DNA from: Sutterella sp.
GTDB lineage: Bacteria > Pseudomonadota > Gammaproteobacteria > Burkholderiales > Burkholderiaceae_F
Direction of reading: 5' to 3'
NCBI GenBank assembly: GCA_020025955.1
Contig: JAHHRF010000001.1
Span: 35,627-99,626, forward strand
Length of the DNA: 64,000 nt
Part shown: positions 41,777 to 49,754 of the stretch, in pieces
Layout of the letters: each line of letters opens with the position of its first letter
How positions within the stretch are numbered: position 1 is the first letter of the stretch
Made by a program: the position numbers and the translations under genes
The notes under the pieces: generated by a model
What the model saw: only the letters and a program-made list of their open reading frames with translations
What the model was told of the DNA's origin: nothing
Database searches by the model: none

Positions 41777-43039
41777 TTAGATCTCCTCGCCCGCCTCAAG
41801 CTTACGCTCGGCGACGTGACGGTTAAGGGCTTCGGCCACGGGGCCAATATGGTGAGCTGCGGCCTCTCGCGCCATCTGACGCTCTACGAGCTCTTCGTCC
41901 AAGTCGAGGATCGTTTCGTCCGCTAAGGTCCCTTCGTAGGCTTCGGTGAAGACCTTCGAAAGGGCGGCCTTCGTGACGGAACGCCCGCCCAAGCCCGCGA
42001 TCACGCTCTTTTGTTCCACGGCTAAGCCACGCAAGGCGCTCATCACATCCAAGCACACCACGCCCCCTTGAGAGGGACTCAACATGCGGTCAATGACGAC
42101 CACGGTGCGAACCGTCTTTAAAACGTCGCGCACGGCTTCATAGGGGAAGGGACGATACGAAATCAAGCCCACGACCCCAATCTTTAAGCCCTGCTCGCGT
42201 AAGTCATCGACCGTGTCCTTGATGGTGCCCAACAACGACCCCAACGCGAAGATGCAGACTTCTGCGTCTTCCATACGGTAGGTGGAAAGTAGACCCCCAG
42301 CCTTACGCCCAATAATGGCTTCGTAATCTTTCGAGGCACGCTCAATCGAAGCGGTGGCCTCTTTCATGCGACGGTGCGTCATGTAGCGCACTTCGGTAAA
42401 GGCTTCCGGCCCCACCATGGCGCCGATCGAATACGGATCCTTCGGGTCTAAGACCTGGCGCGGCTGGAAGGGCGGCAAGAAGGCGTCCACCTGCTCTTGC
42501 TCAGGAATGTCCATACGTTCAAAGGCGTGCGTGAGCACAAAGCCGTCCATACAGACCATCACCGGGAGGCTCGTTTCTTCGGCAATACGGAACGCTTGGA
42601 TATGTAAGTCCACAGCATCCTGATTGGTTTCGCAAAAGAGCTGAATCCAACCCGAGTCACGCTGACTCTGGCTGTCCGAATGGTCATTCCAAATATTGAT
42701 CGGTGCCCCGATGGCGCGGTTAGCGACCGTCATCACCACAGGGAGCCCCAGCCCCGAGCAGTTATAAACGGCTTCGGCCATGTAAAGGAGCCCCTGCGAA
42801 GCTGTAGCCGTGTAGGCACGACCCCCAGCGGCGGACGCCCCTAAGGCCACCGACATGGCAGCGAATTCGCTTTCCACGTTGATGTATTCGCTGTTGGGCA
42901 ACACCCCTTTACGGCATAAATTCCCCAAGGCTTCCACGATGTGGGTCTGCGGGGAAATGGGATAGGCACAGATCACGTCCGGTCGGCAAAGCCCCACCGC
43001 TTGGGCGACCCCTTGGCTCCCTTCAATTTGCTTAAGCAT
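41777..43039 (-). CDS. porA: 2-oxoacid:ferredoxin oxidoreductase alpha subunit
   Basis: 420 residues from the ATG at 43039 with AAGGAG upstream. The N-terminal pyrimidine-binding domain starts with GSQGVAQAVG and the typical CAYPISPQTHIVEALG. The FAAMSVALGASAAGGRAYTATASQG segment is interrupted only in length, not in key residues. The C-terminal transketolase-like domain shows GVVGLISYRPFP near residue 300. It pairs with the beta subunit to form the active site. Its start overlaps the end of porG by eight bases. Confidence 0.9.
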   Translation of the reverse strand: MLKQIEGSQGVAQAVGLCRPDVICAYPISPQTHIVEALGNLCRKGVLPNSEYINVESEFAAMSVALGASAAGGRAYTATASQGLLYMAEAVYNCSGLGLPVVMTVANRAIGAPINIWNDHSDSQSQRDSGWIQLFCETNQDAVDLHIQAFRIAEETSLPVMVCMDGFVLTHAFERMDIPEQEQVDAFLPPFQPRQVLDPKDPYSIGAMVGPEAFTEVRYMTHRRMKEATASIERASKDYEAIIGRKAGGLLSTYRMEDAEVCIFALGSLLGTIKDTVDDLREQGLKIGVVGLISYRPFPYEAVRDVLKTVRTVVVIDRMLSPSQGGVVCLDVMSALRGLAVEQKSVIAGLGGRSVTKAALSKVFTEAYEGTLADETILDLDEELVERQMAREAAAHHIGPVAEALNRHVAERKLEAGEEI

Positions 43040-43610
43040 GGTTGGACTCCTTCTTGCGGACAACTTCTTCAAAGGCTAACTGCGCCACTTCAGCATTCGC
43101 TTCAGCAATACGCCCTTTAAACTTTTCACCGTAGGCGGCGATCACGCTCTCGAGCTTCATCGAGCCCGTTAACGCAGCCATCCCCGCCAACATGCCGGCG
43201 CCCGGCAAGGGTCGACCAATCTTTTCCATGGCAAATTGCGTAGCCGACACGCACACAACGTGTCCTTGAGGTAAACGGGCTACCAAGTCACCTAACCCCA
43301 ACTCTTCCGGGGTGGTGGAGGAATTAATTAAGACGTAACCGTCGTCTTTAAGGCCCGCGAACACGTCCACGCTCTCTAAGAGCGTACGGTCTTGAACGAT
43401 GACCACATCGGGTTCAAGAATCGGTTCGCGCAAACGAATTTCTTTTTCCGCAAAGCGGGCATAGGCCGTCACGGGAGCGCCCGTACGTTCCGAACCAAAG
43501 CTCGGGAACGCCTGGGAGTAGTGACCTTCCATAAAACCTGCCAACGCAAGCATTTCGGCCGCCGTCACAACACCTTGACCGCCACGACCGTGTAATCGAA
43601 TTTGAAACAC
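43032..43610 (-). CDS. porG: 2-oxoacid:ferredoxin oxidoreductase gamma subunit
   Basis: 192 residues from a GTG at 43610 with AGGAGA upstream; ten further upstream codons are open but give an atypical start. The FQIRLHGRGGQGVVTAAEMLA opening and FPSFGSERTGAPV near residue 42 define the gamma domain. First of four genes in the order gamma, alpha, beta, FAD-ferredoxin. The 219-base gap to the divergent lipoprotein gene should hold the promoter; a TATGAT-type -10 is visible near 43690, with a poor -35. Confidence 0.9.
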   Translation of the reverse strand: MFQIRLHGRGGQGVVTAAEMLALAGFMEGHYSQAFPSFGSERTGAPVTAYARFAEKEIRLREPILEPDVVIVQDRTLLESVDVFAGLKDDGYVLINSSTTPEELGLGDLVARLPQGHVVCVSATQFAMEKIGRPLPGAGMLAGMAALTGSMKLESVIAAYGEKFKGRIAEANAEVAQLAFEEVVRKKESNHA

Positions 43611-43752
43611 TGCTATCTCCTGGAAAAACCGTTTCCCCAACGAATCGCCTCAGGGGTAGGTCGAGTTCGTCTTAAACAAAAACGGTGGCAGTATCATAAA
43701 AAAGAGAGAGGGTGAAGATTCTCTTTTTATAGGAATCCATCCCTCTATTTAA

Positions 43753-43776
43753 AAGCTGAGCACTTCTTCTCAGCTT
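43753..43776. repeat. Orphan hairpin between porG and a lipoprotein gene
   Basis: Perfect 8-bp arms AAGCTGAG/CTCAGCTT with an 8-base loop, lying between divergent genes, so it terminates neither. It may be an operator or part of the 5' leader of the lipoprotein gene, whose start is 54 bases downstream. Confidence 0.4.
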
Positions 43777-43829
43777 AAAGGTAGCACAGACCCTAACATT
43801 ATTCGATTGACCATTCGGAGGAGCCCCCG

Positions 43830-44333
43830 ATGCCCTATCGTTTTCCCCGCCCCAAAAAGGGGACCCTGCTTACCCTTTCGTTGGCATGTTTATCCCTGAC
43901 AGGGTGCCTGAGTCTTCAAGGCCCCCAAGACCGTGACCGCCCTGAGGGGAAACCCGCGCTAACCCTCGCCATTAAGGGAAAAGTTCACTGGGTCTGTGAA
44001 TATGATGGGCAAAAAACGGGGTGGAAATTCGACCAAATTTCAGGGGTTTTATCCACGCCTCGAGGCACCCTCTGGGGGACGCAAGAAAATCAATACCAAT
44101 TGTTATCTAACGCCAAGCAAAGCCTACGGCTTCGTGTAGAAAAACAACTCACCCCCCTTCAGGGGCGAAACCTCCCCGATGCCCGCTTTCAGGTAACCAG
44201 TGATACGCTCCCCTATAAAACCCTCATTCGAAGTCGTGCCCAAGGCGGACTTCCCTGGGGCGGATGCCCACCTAGTCAGCGCGGCAAACGCCTTTCCGTG
44301 CCCTTTAGTGCGACCTATTCCTTCTGGAAGTGA
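43830..44333 (+). CDS. Predicted outer-membrane lipoprotein, function unknown
   Basis: 167 residues with a clear CGGAGGAG ribosome-binding site. A signal peptide with basic N-terminus ends in the lipobox LTGC at about residue 27. The mature part begins LSLQGPQDRDRPEG and contains a cysteine in VHWVCEYDG and another near the end (GGCPPSQ). I do not recognise a domain. It stands between the por operon and the DUF1801-like gene on the plus strand, with no terminator visible after it. Confidence 0.75.
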   Translation: MPYRFPRPKKGTLLTLSLACLSLTGCLSLQGPQDRDRPEGKPALTLAIKGKVHWVCEYDGQKTGWKFDQISGVLSTPRGTLWGTQENQYQLLSNAKQSLRLRVEKQLTPLQGRNLPDARFQVTSDTLPYKTLIRSRAQGGLPWGGCPPSQRGKRLSVPFSATYSFWK

Positions 44334-44393
44334 GGGGATCGCGGATTTTTGGTAAAATTATTAGTCTGATTTACGTTTTTTCGGAGAGAACTC

Positions 44394-44879
44394 ATGGTTC
44401 AAGCCGCTACCACGGTGGGGGGCTATCTGCAAAGCCTTCCCAATGACCGTCGTGTTGCTATGGCGCGTGTGTGCAGTATGATTCGCCGATCCGCCCGTGG
44501 CGTTCGCGAAAGCATGCGCTTTGGCCTGGCCTTCTATGAGATGGACGGTCCTTTGTTTGCTGTCGTGTCTCAAGAAAAAGCTTTGACGCTCTATTTTGCC
44601 GAGCAAGACGTTGTGAACGAATTCGCAGATCAAATTCCGTTACTCGACGTCGACCACTGCCGTATCGCTTTCTCGGACTTAAATTGCCTTCCCCTGGATC
44701 AGGTGGAAAAGTTAGTTCGTGCCTCGCTCTCGAAGCGTCGTGAACGCGACGCGGGCAGCGCCCCCTCGCAAGACGACTTATTAGAACTCTGGGGTGTCAA
44801 AGAAGAAGCGCTGGCTGTAGCGCCCCCCATTGTCCGTATTAACATGACGGACGATGAAACGAACGAAAACGCGAACTAA
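44394..44879 (+). CDS. DUF1801 (YdhG-like) domain protein
   Basis: 161 residues with CGGAGAGA upstream. The N-terminal region YLQSLPNDRRVAMARVCSMIRRSARG and the following FGLAFYEMDGPLFAVVSQEKALTLYF have the alternating pattern of DUF1801/YdhG proteins, which adopt a small iron-chaperone-like fold of unknown role. The C-terminal 40 residues are charged and probably disordered. It is likely cytoplasmic, monocistronic, and ends at a good terminator. Confidence 0.7.
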   Translation: MVQAATTVGGYLQSLPNDRRVAMARVCSMIRRSARGVRESMRFGLAFYEMDGPLFAVVSQEKALTLYFAEQDVVNEFADQIPLLDVDHCRIAFSDLNCLPLDQVEKLVRASLSKRRERDAGSAPSQDDLLELWGVKEEALAVAPPIVRINMTDDETNENAN

Positions 44880-44893
44880 GCGCTTTTGTTAAA

Positions 44894-44935
44894 AAGACCT
44901 GAAACGCTCTCAATCGGCGATTCAGGTCTTTTTTT
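44894..44935. terminator. Bidirectional terminator before the NtrC-family regulator
   Basis: A 10-bp stem (AAGACCTGAA/TTCAGGTCTT) with a 17-base loop. It is followed by seven T on the plus strand, and by a similar T-rich stretch (TTTTTAAC) on the minus strand. Confidence 0.85.
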
Positions 44936-44945
44936 GTGTGTTGGC

Positions 44946-46193
44946 TTAATTGAGTCCGAAGCGACGAAGCATTCGATAGAGCGTGCGCACACTTACCCCC
45001 AGATGCTGGGCTAACTCTGCGCGCGTCCCCGTCCAATTTTTAAGGCGCAGTGCCAATAACTCATCTTCACTTCGTTCGTCCACAGCCTCTTGCCCACGCG
45101 CAGGCGCGCGGACGGTGTCGCCTGGCTGCCAGCAAACATCCTGTTCGCCCAACACGTCCCCGTCGGCGAAGATCACGGCGCGCTCTAAGGTCGCTTGCAA
45201 TTCGTAGGCATTACCCTGCCACTCGCGACGAAGAAGAGTATCCACGGCCTCGTCACTCAAAGTTAACCGTTCACCCCCGGGGATCTTGGTGAGCAAAATG
45301 CGGGCTAACTCAGGAATGTCCGCGCGGCGTTGCGCTAGGGCGGGCACTTCAAAGCGACAAACCGACAACCGGTAAAAGAGGTCTTCTCGGAAGGCGCCAG
45401 CCTCTACGAGCGCGCCCAAATCCTCACGAGTGGACGCAATCACACGTAAGTCCGCAATTTGCGAGGCCATACGTCCGCGCGGGGCCACATGCCCCGTTTC
45501 CAAAAGTCGGAGGACCACATACTGCATGGCGGGGGTGAGTTCCGCCACGTCACTTAAATACAGGGTGCCGCCAGCTAAGTCGTTACCAACGGAGTGGAGT
45601 AACTCATCACAGAGCACATCCTCATCCAAGGTTGCGCAGTCCAAATGCAAAAAGGAGTGCGCCGCACGGCGGGAGTTTTCATGCAAGAGGCGTGCAAAGA
45701 CTTCTTTCCCCGTCCCCTTTTTGCCGAGGAGCAGCACCGGCGTGTCACGCGTCACCACGCGGGCCATTTTTTTCAAGAGCGCACGCACCGATTCGGACTC
45801 GGCGACGAGCCCTTCACTCTGTAAAAGTTCTTTTGTCGAACTGCGATCTTCAATGCGTTCTAGATAGAAAACGGTCTTGCCGTCTGCCCGTTTGATTGGC
45901 GTACTTTCTAACTCATAGAGACGCTCCCCATTTGAGGATAGAACCTGTTGCAAGGTTTGGGCTTTTTCCCCTGTAACGCTAGAAACATCAAGGGGACAAG
46001 CCTGACCACACTCTGAACAACGCGACGGGCGATGGAAAAGCAGTTCATAACAGTGTCGACCCGCATAGTCATATCGTCCGAAACGCTTGACAAATGCGGT
46101 ATTCGCATAGGCCACGGTATAGTCCGGTCGCACCATTAAATAAGGGGCTTCGATTGTGTCAATTAGGGTTTGTAATTCTGGGGAGACTGTCAT
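44946..46193 (-). CDS. Degenerate NtrC/TyrR-family regulator with a Cys-rich PAS domain
   Basis: 415 residues. The N-terminal PAS domain contains four cysteines at residues 48, 59, 62 and 66, a spacing suited to a metal or redox switch. The AAA+ domain keeps a Walker A GKKGTGKE (157-164). The GAFTGA loop that contacts sigma-54 is missing, because the segment between the LDCATL motif and the Walker B site is about 20 residues shorter than in active family members. Walker B reads LYLSDV where the family has LFLDEI. A Fis-type helix-turn-helix (TRAELAQHLGVSVRTLYRML) ends the protein. It probably does not activate sigma-54 promoters and acts as a sigma-70 regulator, like TyrR. It is divergent from the cyd operon. 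Confidence 0.85.
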   Translation of the reverse strand: MTVSPELQTLIDTIEAPYLMVRPDYTVAYANTAFVKRFGRYDYAGRHCYELLFHRPSRCSECGQACPLDVSSVTGEKAQTLQQVLSSNGERLYELESTPIKRADGKTVFYLERIEDRSSTKELLQSEGLVAESESVRALLKKMARVVTRDTPVLLLGKKGTGKEVFARLLHENSRRAAHSFLHLDCATLDEDVLCDELLHSVGNDLAGGTLYLSDVAELTPAMQYVVLRLLETGHVAPRGRMASQIADLRVIASTREDLGALVEAGAFREDLFYRLSVCRFEVPALAQRRADIPELARILLTKIPGGERLTLSDEAVDTLLRREWQGNAYELQATLERAVIFADGDVLGEQDVCWQPGDTVRAPARGQEAVDERSEDELLALRLKNWTGTRAELAQHLGVSVRTLYRMLRRFGLN

Positions 46194-46215
46194 TTATGCC
46201 ATCAAGATGTGCCAA

Positions 46216-46236
46216 TGTGTCATTCATTCTGACACA
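46216..46236. promoter_or_regulatory. Inverted repeat TGTGTCA-N7-TGACACA in the regulator/cyd gap
   Basis: The two perfect 7-bp arms are seven bases apart. The site lies 23 bases before the regulator start and 140 bases before cydP. A further TGACAC half-site lies at about 46311-46316. It is a plausible operator for the adjacent NtrC-family protein, for autoregulation and control of cyd. Confidence 0.5.
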
Positions 46237-46375
46237 ACACAAGATTTAATGCAGAAAATCTCCCCTTTTATGTTCGTAGAGTTGGTCAGAGGGGATGAGA
46301 ACTCGTTACTATGACACTCGTAGAAAGCTAGATCTCCCCCAACTTCATGGACTCACTTTTTGACCGTTAACTGAA

Positions 46376-46558
46376 ATGAAGAAAAAACCCTCTTTAATTT
46401 TTGAAATCATTTTGGTTATTTGTCTGAAGTTAGCTGTGATCTTCGGCATCTGGTATTTCTTCTTCAGTCCTAGCCATCGACCCAGCGTAACGCCTGACAC
46501 TGTCGGCAATGTGCTGCTTGGGGCTCCGACCGAAACAACCCCTAAAACCCCTAATTAA
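46376..46558 (+). CDS. cydP: Cytochrome bd small subunit CydP
   Basis: 60 residues: basic start MKKKPSLIFE, one membrane helix (about residues 8-30), then a short Pro/Thr-rich tail. The size, the single helix and the place directly before cydA fit the putative bd oxidase small subunit CydP described in proteobacteria. It is 18 bases before cydA and is probably co-transcribed. No other function is evident. Confidence 0.7.
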   Translation: MKKKPSLIFEIILVICLKLAVIFGIWYFFFSPSHRPSVTPDTVGNVLLGAPTETTPKTPN

Positions 46559-46576
46559 TTACATCAGGAGTCCTCA

Positions 46577-48127
46577 ATGATCTCCGCTGATCTTGTTGAC
46601 CTGTCTCGTCTTCAGTTCGCTCTGACGGCGATGTACCACTTCCTGTTTGTCCCCCTGACCTTGGGGATGTCTTTCCTCCTTGTCGTCATGGAACTGACCT
46701 ATGTCATGACCGGCAAGCAAGTCTATAAAGACATGACCCGCTTCTGGGGCAAACTCTTCGGCATTAACTTTGCACTCGGTGTCGCCACCGGTATTACGAT
46801 GGAATTCCAGTTCGGTACGAACTGGGCTTACTACTCGCACTACGTCGGCGATATCTTCGGTGCTCCCTTAGCCATTGAAGGCTTAATGGCCTTCTTCTTG
46901 GAATCGACCTTCATCGGTTTGTTCTTCTTTGGCTGGGATAAGCTTTCCAAGAACAAGCACTTGTTGGCCACCTTCTTGATGGCCTTAGGCTCCAACTTGT
47001 CCGCATTGTGGATTTTGGTGGCCAATGCTTGGATGCAGGCGCCCGTCGGCTCGGAATTCAACCCCGTGACGATGCGTATGGAAATGACGAACTTCTGGTC
47101 CGTGCTCTCGAGCGACTGGGCCCAGGCTAAGTTCGTGCACACCGTGGGCTCCGCCTACATGTGCTCCGCCGTCTTCGTGATGGCGATTTCTGCCTACTAC
47201 CTCTTACGTCGTCAGGACGTGCCCTTTGCGAAGTCCAGCTTCCGCATGGCCGCTGTCTTTGGCGTCGTGGCTTCGTTGTTGACCATCCAGATGGGCGACG
47301 AATCGGGCTACTTGGTCACGCGTGACCAGCCCGCTAAGATCGCGACGATGGAAGCCATGTGGGAAACGGAACCCGCTCCCGCCGCCTTGAAGCTCTTTGC
47401 CATCCCGAACGAAGAAAAGATGACCAATGCCGCCACCATTGAAGTGCCCGGCTTAATGGGTCTTATCGGGACGCGCACCTTCAGCCAGGAAATCCCGGGC
47501 GTGAAGGAATTGATCGAAACGGCTCAGACCCGTATCGTCAATGGCCAGAAGGCTTTGGCTCTTCTTGAACAGCTCCGTCAGGATCCCAAGAACGCTGAAC
47601 TCTTAGCCGAATTCAAGGCCGTTCAGCCGGATATGGGCTATGGCTTACTCTTGAAGCGCTACGTTGAAAACCCGGCCGACGCGACGGCAGAACAGATTCA
47701 TCAGGCAGCCTTGGATACGATCCCGGCCGTGACCCCGATGTTTGTGACCTTCCGCGTGATGGTGGGCTCCGCCATGGTGCTCGTTGCCCTCTTCGTCTTC
47801 GGTCTCTTCTACTCCGTGAAGAATACGCTTCTTGAAAAGCGTGGGTTCTTGCGCTTGGCGCTCTTGTCCTTGCCCTTGCCTTGGATCGCCATCGAATGTG
47901 GTTGGTTCATCGCTGAGTACGGCCGCCAGCCCTGGACGATTTACGACGTGCTTCCGACCCACTTGTCGGTCTCGGCTTTGTCCACGGGTGACTTGATTGG
48001 TTCGCTCTTTGGCTTTGCCCTCCTCTACACGGCCTTGATCGTTGTGGAAGTGATGTTGATGACGCGTGCTGCACGCAAGGGCCCGAGCTCCTTGGGTACC
48101 GGTCGCTATCACTTCGAACAGAAATAA
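46577..48127 (+). CDS. cydA: Cytochrome bd ubiquinol oxidase subunit I
   Basis: 516 residues with a CAGGAG ribosome-binding site. The N-terminal ALTAMYHFLFVPLTLGM contains the conserved helix I histidine near residue 19 that binds haem b595. The helix V region has the conserved histidine in VHTVGSAYMCS near residue 185. The GDESGYLVTRDQPAKIATMEAMWET motif, starting near residue 240, precedes a long Q-loop, so this is the L-subfamily form, as in E. coli. The enzyme reduces oxygen with quinol at the inner membrane without pumping protons and has high oxygen affinity. Confidence 0.96.
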   Translation: MISADLVDLSRLQFALTAMYHFLFVPLTLGMSFLLVVMELTYVMTGKQVYKDMTRFWGKLFGINFALGVATGITMEFQFGTNWAYYSHYVGDIFGAPLAIEGLMAFFLESTFIGLFFFGWDKLSKNKHLLATFLMALGSNLSALWILVANAWMQAPVGSEFNPVTMRMEMTNFWSVLSSDWAQAKFVHTVGSAYMCSAVFVMAISAYYLLRRQDVPFAKSSFRMAAVFGVVASLLTIQMGDESGYLVTRDQPAKIATMEAMWETEPAPAALKLFAIPNEEKMTNAATIEVPGLMGLIGTRTFSQEIPGVKELIETAQTRIVNGQKALALLEQLRQDPKNAELLAEFKAVQPDMGYGLLLKRYVENPADATAEQIHQAALDTIPAVTPMFVTFRVMVGSAMVLVALFVFGLFYSVKNTLLEKRGFLRLALLSLPLPWIAIECGWFIAEYGRQPWTIYDVLPTHLSVSALSTGDLIGSLFGFALLYTALIVVEVMLMTRAARKGPSSLGTGRYHFEQK

Positions 48128-48142
48128 GCCCCGGAGAACATC

Positions 48143-49282
48143 ATGATTGATTATGTAATCCTCAAAGTTATCTGGTGGCTCTTTATCGGCGTATTGCTCG
48201 TCGGTTTCGCCATCATGGACGGCCAGGACATGGGGGTGGGTTCGCTCCTCCCGTTCTTGGGTAAGAATGACAACGAACGTCGCATTATGATCAACTCGGT
48301 TGCCCCCCACTGGGACGGCAATCAGGTGTGGTTGTTGACCGGGGGCGGTGCCATGTTTGCCGCTTGGCCGATCATGTACGCTACCGCGTTCTCGGGCTTC
48401 TACTGGGCCATGTTGATCGTGCTCTTCGCGTTGATTTTGCGTCCGGTCGCCTTTGACTACCGTTCCAAGATCAATGACCCGAAGTGGCGTGCCGTTTGGG
48501 ACTGGGCCTTGTTTGTGGGCTCCGCTGTGCCCCCGATCATCTTCGGTGTGGCCTTCGGTAACCTCCTTCAGGGTGTGCCCTTCACGATCGACGAAACCCT
48601 TCGTCCGATCTACACGGGCTCCTTCTTCGGTCTCTTGAACCCGTTCGGTTTATTGTGCGGTGTCATCAGCTTGTTGATGATCGTCTTCCACGGCGCCAAC
48701 TACTTGACGTTGCGCTCGGTGGGCGAACTTCAGGCTCGCGCTAAGATGACGGCTAGCCTCTTGGGCTGGGTTGTGGCGATTCTCTTCGTTGCAGCTGGCG
48801 CCTGGGTCTGGTTCGATATCGACGGTTACGTTGCCACGGCGGGTCTTGACCCGGCTGGTCCCGCTAACCCCTTAGCCAAGACCGTTGAACTTCAGGCTGG
48901 TGCCTGGTTCACCAACTACGTGACGGTTCCCGTTCTCTGGGCGGTTCCGGTCTTAGCGGTGTTGGGCGCGGTATTGGGCGCGATCTTTACGCGTGCCAAT
49001 CGTCCTGGCTTGGGCGTTATCGCCTCCTCGGTTAGCATGCTCGGCATCATCTTGACGCCGTTGATTGGGATGTTCCCGTTCGTGCTCCCGAGCACCGACA
49101 ACATCAACGCGTCGTTGACGATGTTTGACTGCACGAGCTCGCAGCTCACCCTTCAGGTGATGTTCTTTGTGACGCTCGCCATCCTTCCGATCGTCTTGCT
49201 CTACACGGCTTGGGCCTACAAGGTCTTCGCTGGCAAGCTCAACGAAGAATGGGTCGAAAAGAACACGCACTCGCTGTACTAA
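48143..49282 (+). CDS. cydB: Cytochrome bd ubiquinol oxidase subunit II
   Basis: 379 residues, starting MIDYVILKVIWWLFIGVLLVGFAIMDGQDMGVG, the typical CydB opening with the GFAxxDGxDxGxG motif. Eight to nine membrane segments are expected, and the length equals that of E. coli CydB. It pairs with CydA; the two share a pseudosymmetric fold. The gene starts 15 bases after cydA. Confidence 0.96.
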   Translation: MIDYVILKVIWWLFIGVLLVGFAIMDGQDMGVGSLLPFLGKNDNERRIMINSVAPHWDGNQVWLLTGGGAMFAAWPIMYATAFSGFYWAMLIVLFALILRPVAFDYRSKINDPKWRAVWDWALFVGSAVPPIIFGVAFGNLLQGVPFTIDETLRPIYTGSFFGLLNPFGLLCGVISLLMIVFHGANYLTLRSVGELQARAKMTASLLGWVVAILFVAAGAWVWFDIDGYVATAGLDPAGPANPLAKTVELQAGAWFTNYVTVPVLWAVPVLAVLGAVLGAIFTRANRPGLGVIASSVSMLGIILTPLIGMFPFVLPSTDNINASLTMFDCTSSQLTLQVMFFVTLAILPIVLLYTAWAYKVFAGKLNEEWVEKNTHSLY

Positions 49283-49347
49283 TCGACAACGCTGGTTTGG
49301 GGTGCCAAGTTTTGGCCCCCAAGCCCTAACCCTTAAAGAGGACACGT

Positions 49348-49437
49348 ATGTCTTACTTCTACTGGATTATGGGTTTGTTGTTCGCCGTGGTTTTGGCTTC
49401 GCTCGTCGAAATGAAGCTCAGCCAGCATGACGAATAA
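49348..49437 (+). CDS. cydX: Cytochrome bd small subunit CydX (29 residues)
   Basis: 29 residues, MSYFYWIMGLLFAVVLASLV followed by EMKLSQHDE, with AGAGGA upstream. One membrane helix with an aromatic N-terminus (YFYW) and a charged residue after the helix fits CydX, which stabilises the haem pocket next to CydA. It is shorter than the 37-residue E. coli form. The final codons overlap the next gene by 11 bases. Confidence 0.85.
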   Translation: MSYFYWIMGLLFAVVLASLVEMKLSQHDE

Positions 49438-49735
49438 CCATGACAACACTTCGACGCGCTCCGGCGCGTCGGAGTCCTTCTTTGTTTCCTTGACGCGTAA
49501 GCTCTCGCTCTTGCTCGCTGCGTCGGTTGTAGCGGTCATCGTGCTCTACCCCCGCTTAATTGCAGAGGATAGTGCCTCGGTACCTCACGGCTGGCTGGTG
49601 ATGATGATGTTTGGGATGAGTGCCTGCTGGTTCTATGGGTTTCAGTTTGAACCCAAGAACGTTTGGTTAGCGCGCTTACTGCCCCTCGTCGGCTGGACGT
49701 TGATTGGCGTCGCGTCTTGGAAAATGTTCTTCTAA
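49427..49735 (+). CDS. ybgE: YbgE-like cyd operon membrane protein
   Basis: 102 residues. A polar N-terminus of 25 residues is followed by three membrane segments (about 28-45, 54-70 and 80-98). The segment HGWLVMMMFGMSACWFYGFQFEPKNVW matches the YbgE pattern of a helix, then a G-F-x-P motif, then a basic loop. Its role is unknown; it is found only with cyd genes. It overlaps cydX in another frame, so translational coupling is likely. Confidence 0.82.
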   Translation: MTNNHDNTSTRSGASESFFVSLTRKLSLLLAASVVAVIVLYPRLIAEDSASVPHGWLVMMMFGMSACWFYGFQFEPKNVWLARLLPLVGWTLIGVASWKMFF

Positions 49736-49754
49736 CGTTAGGAATCACACCGCT

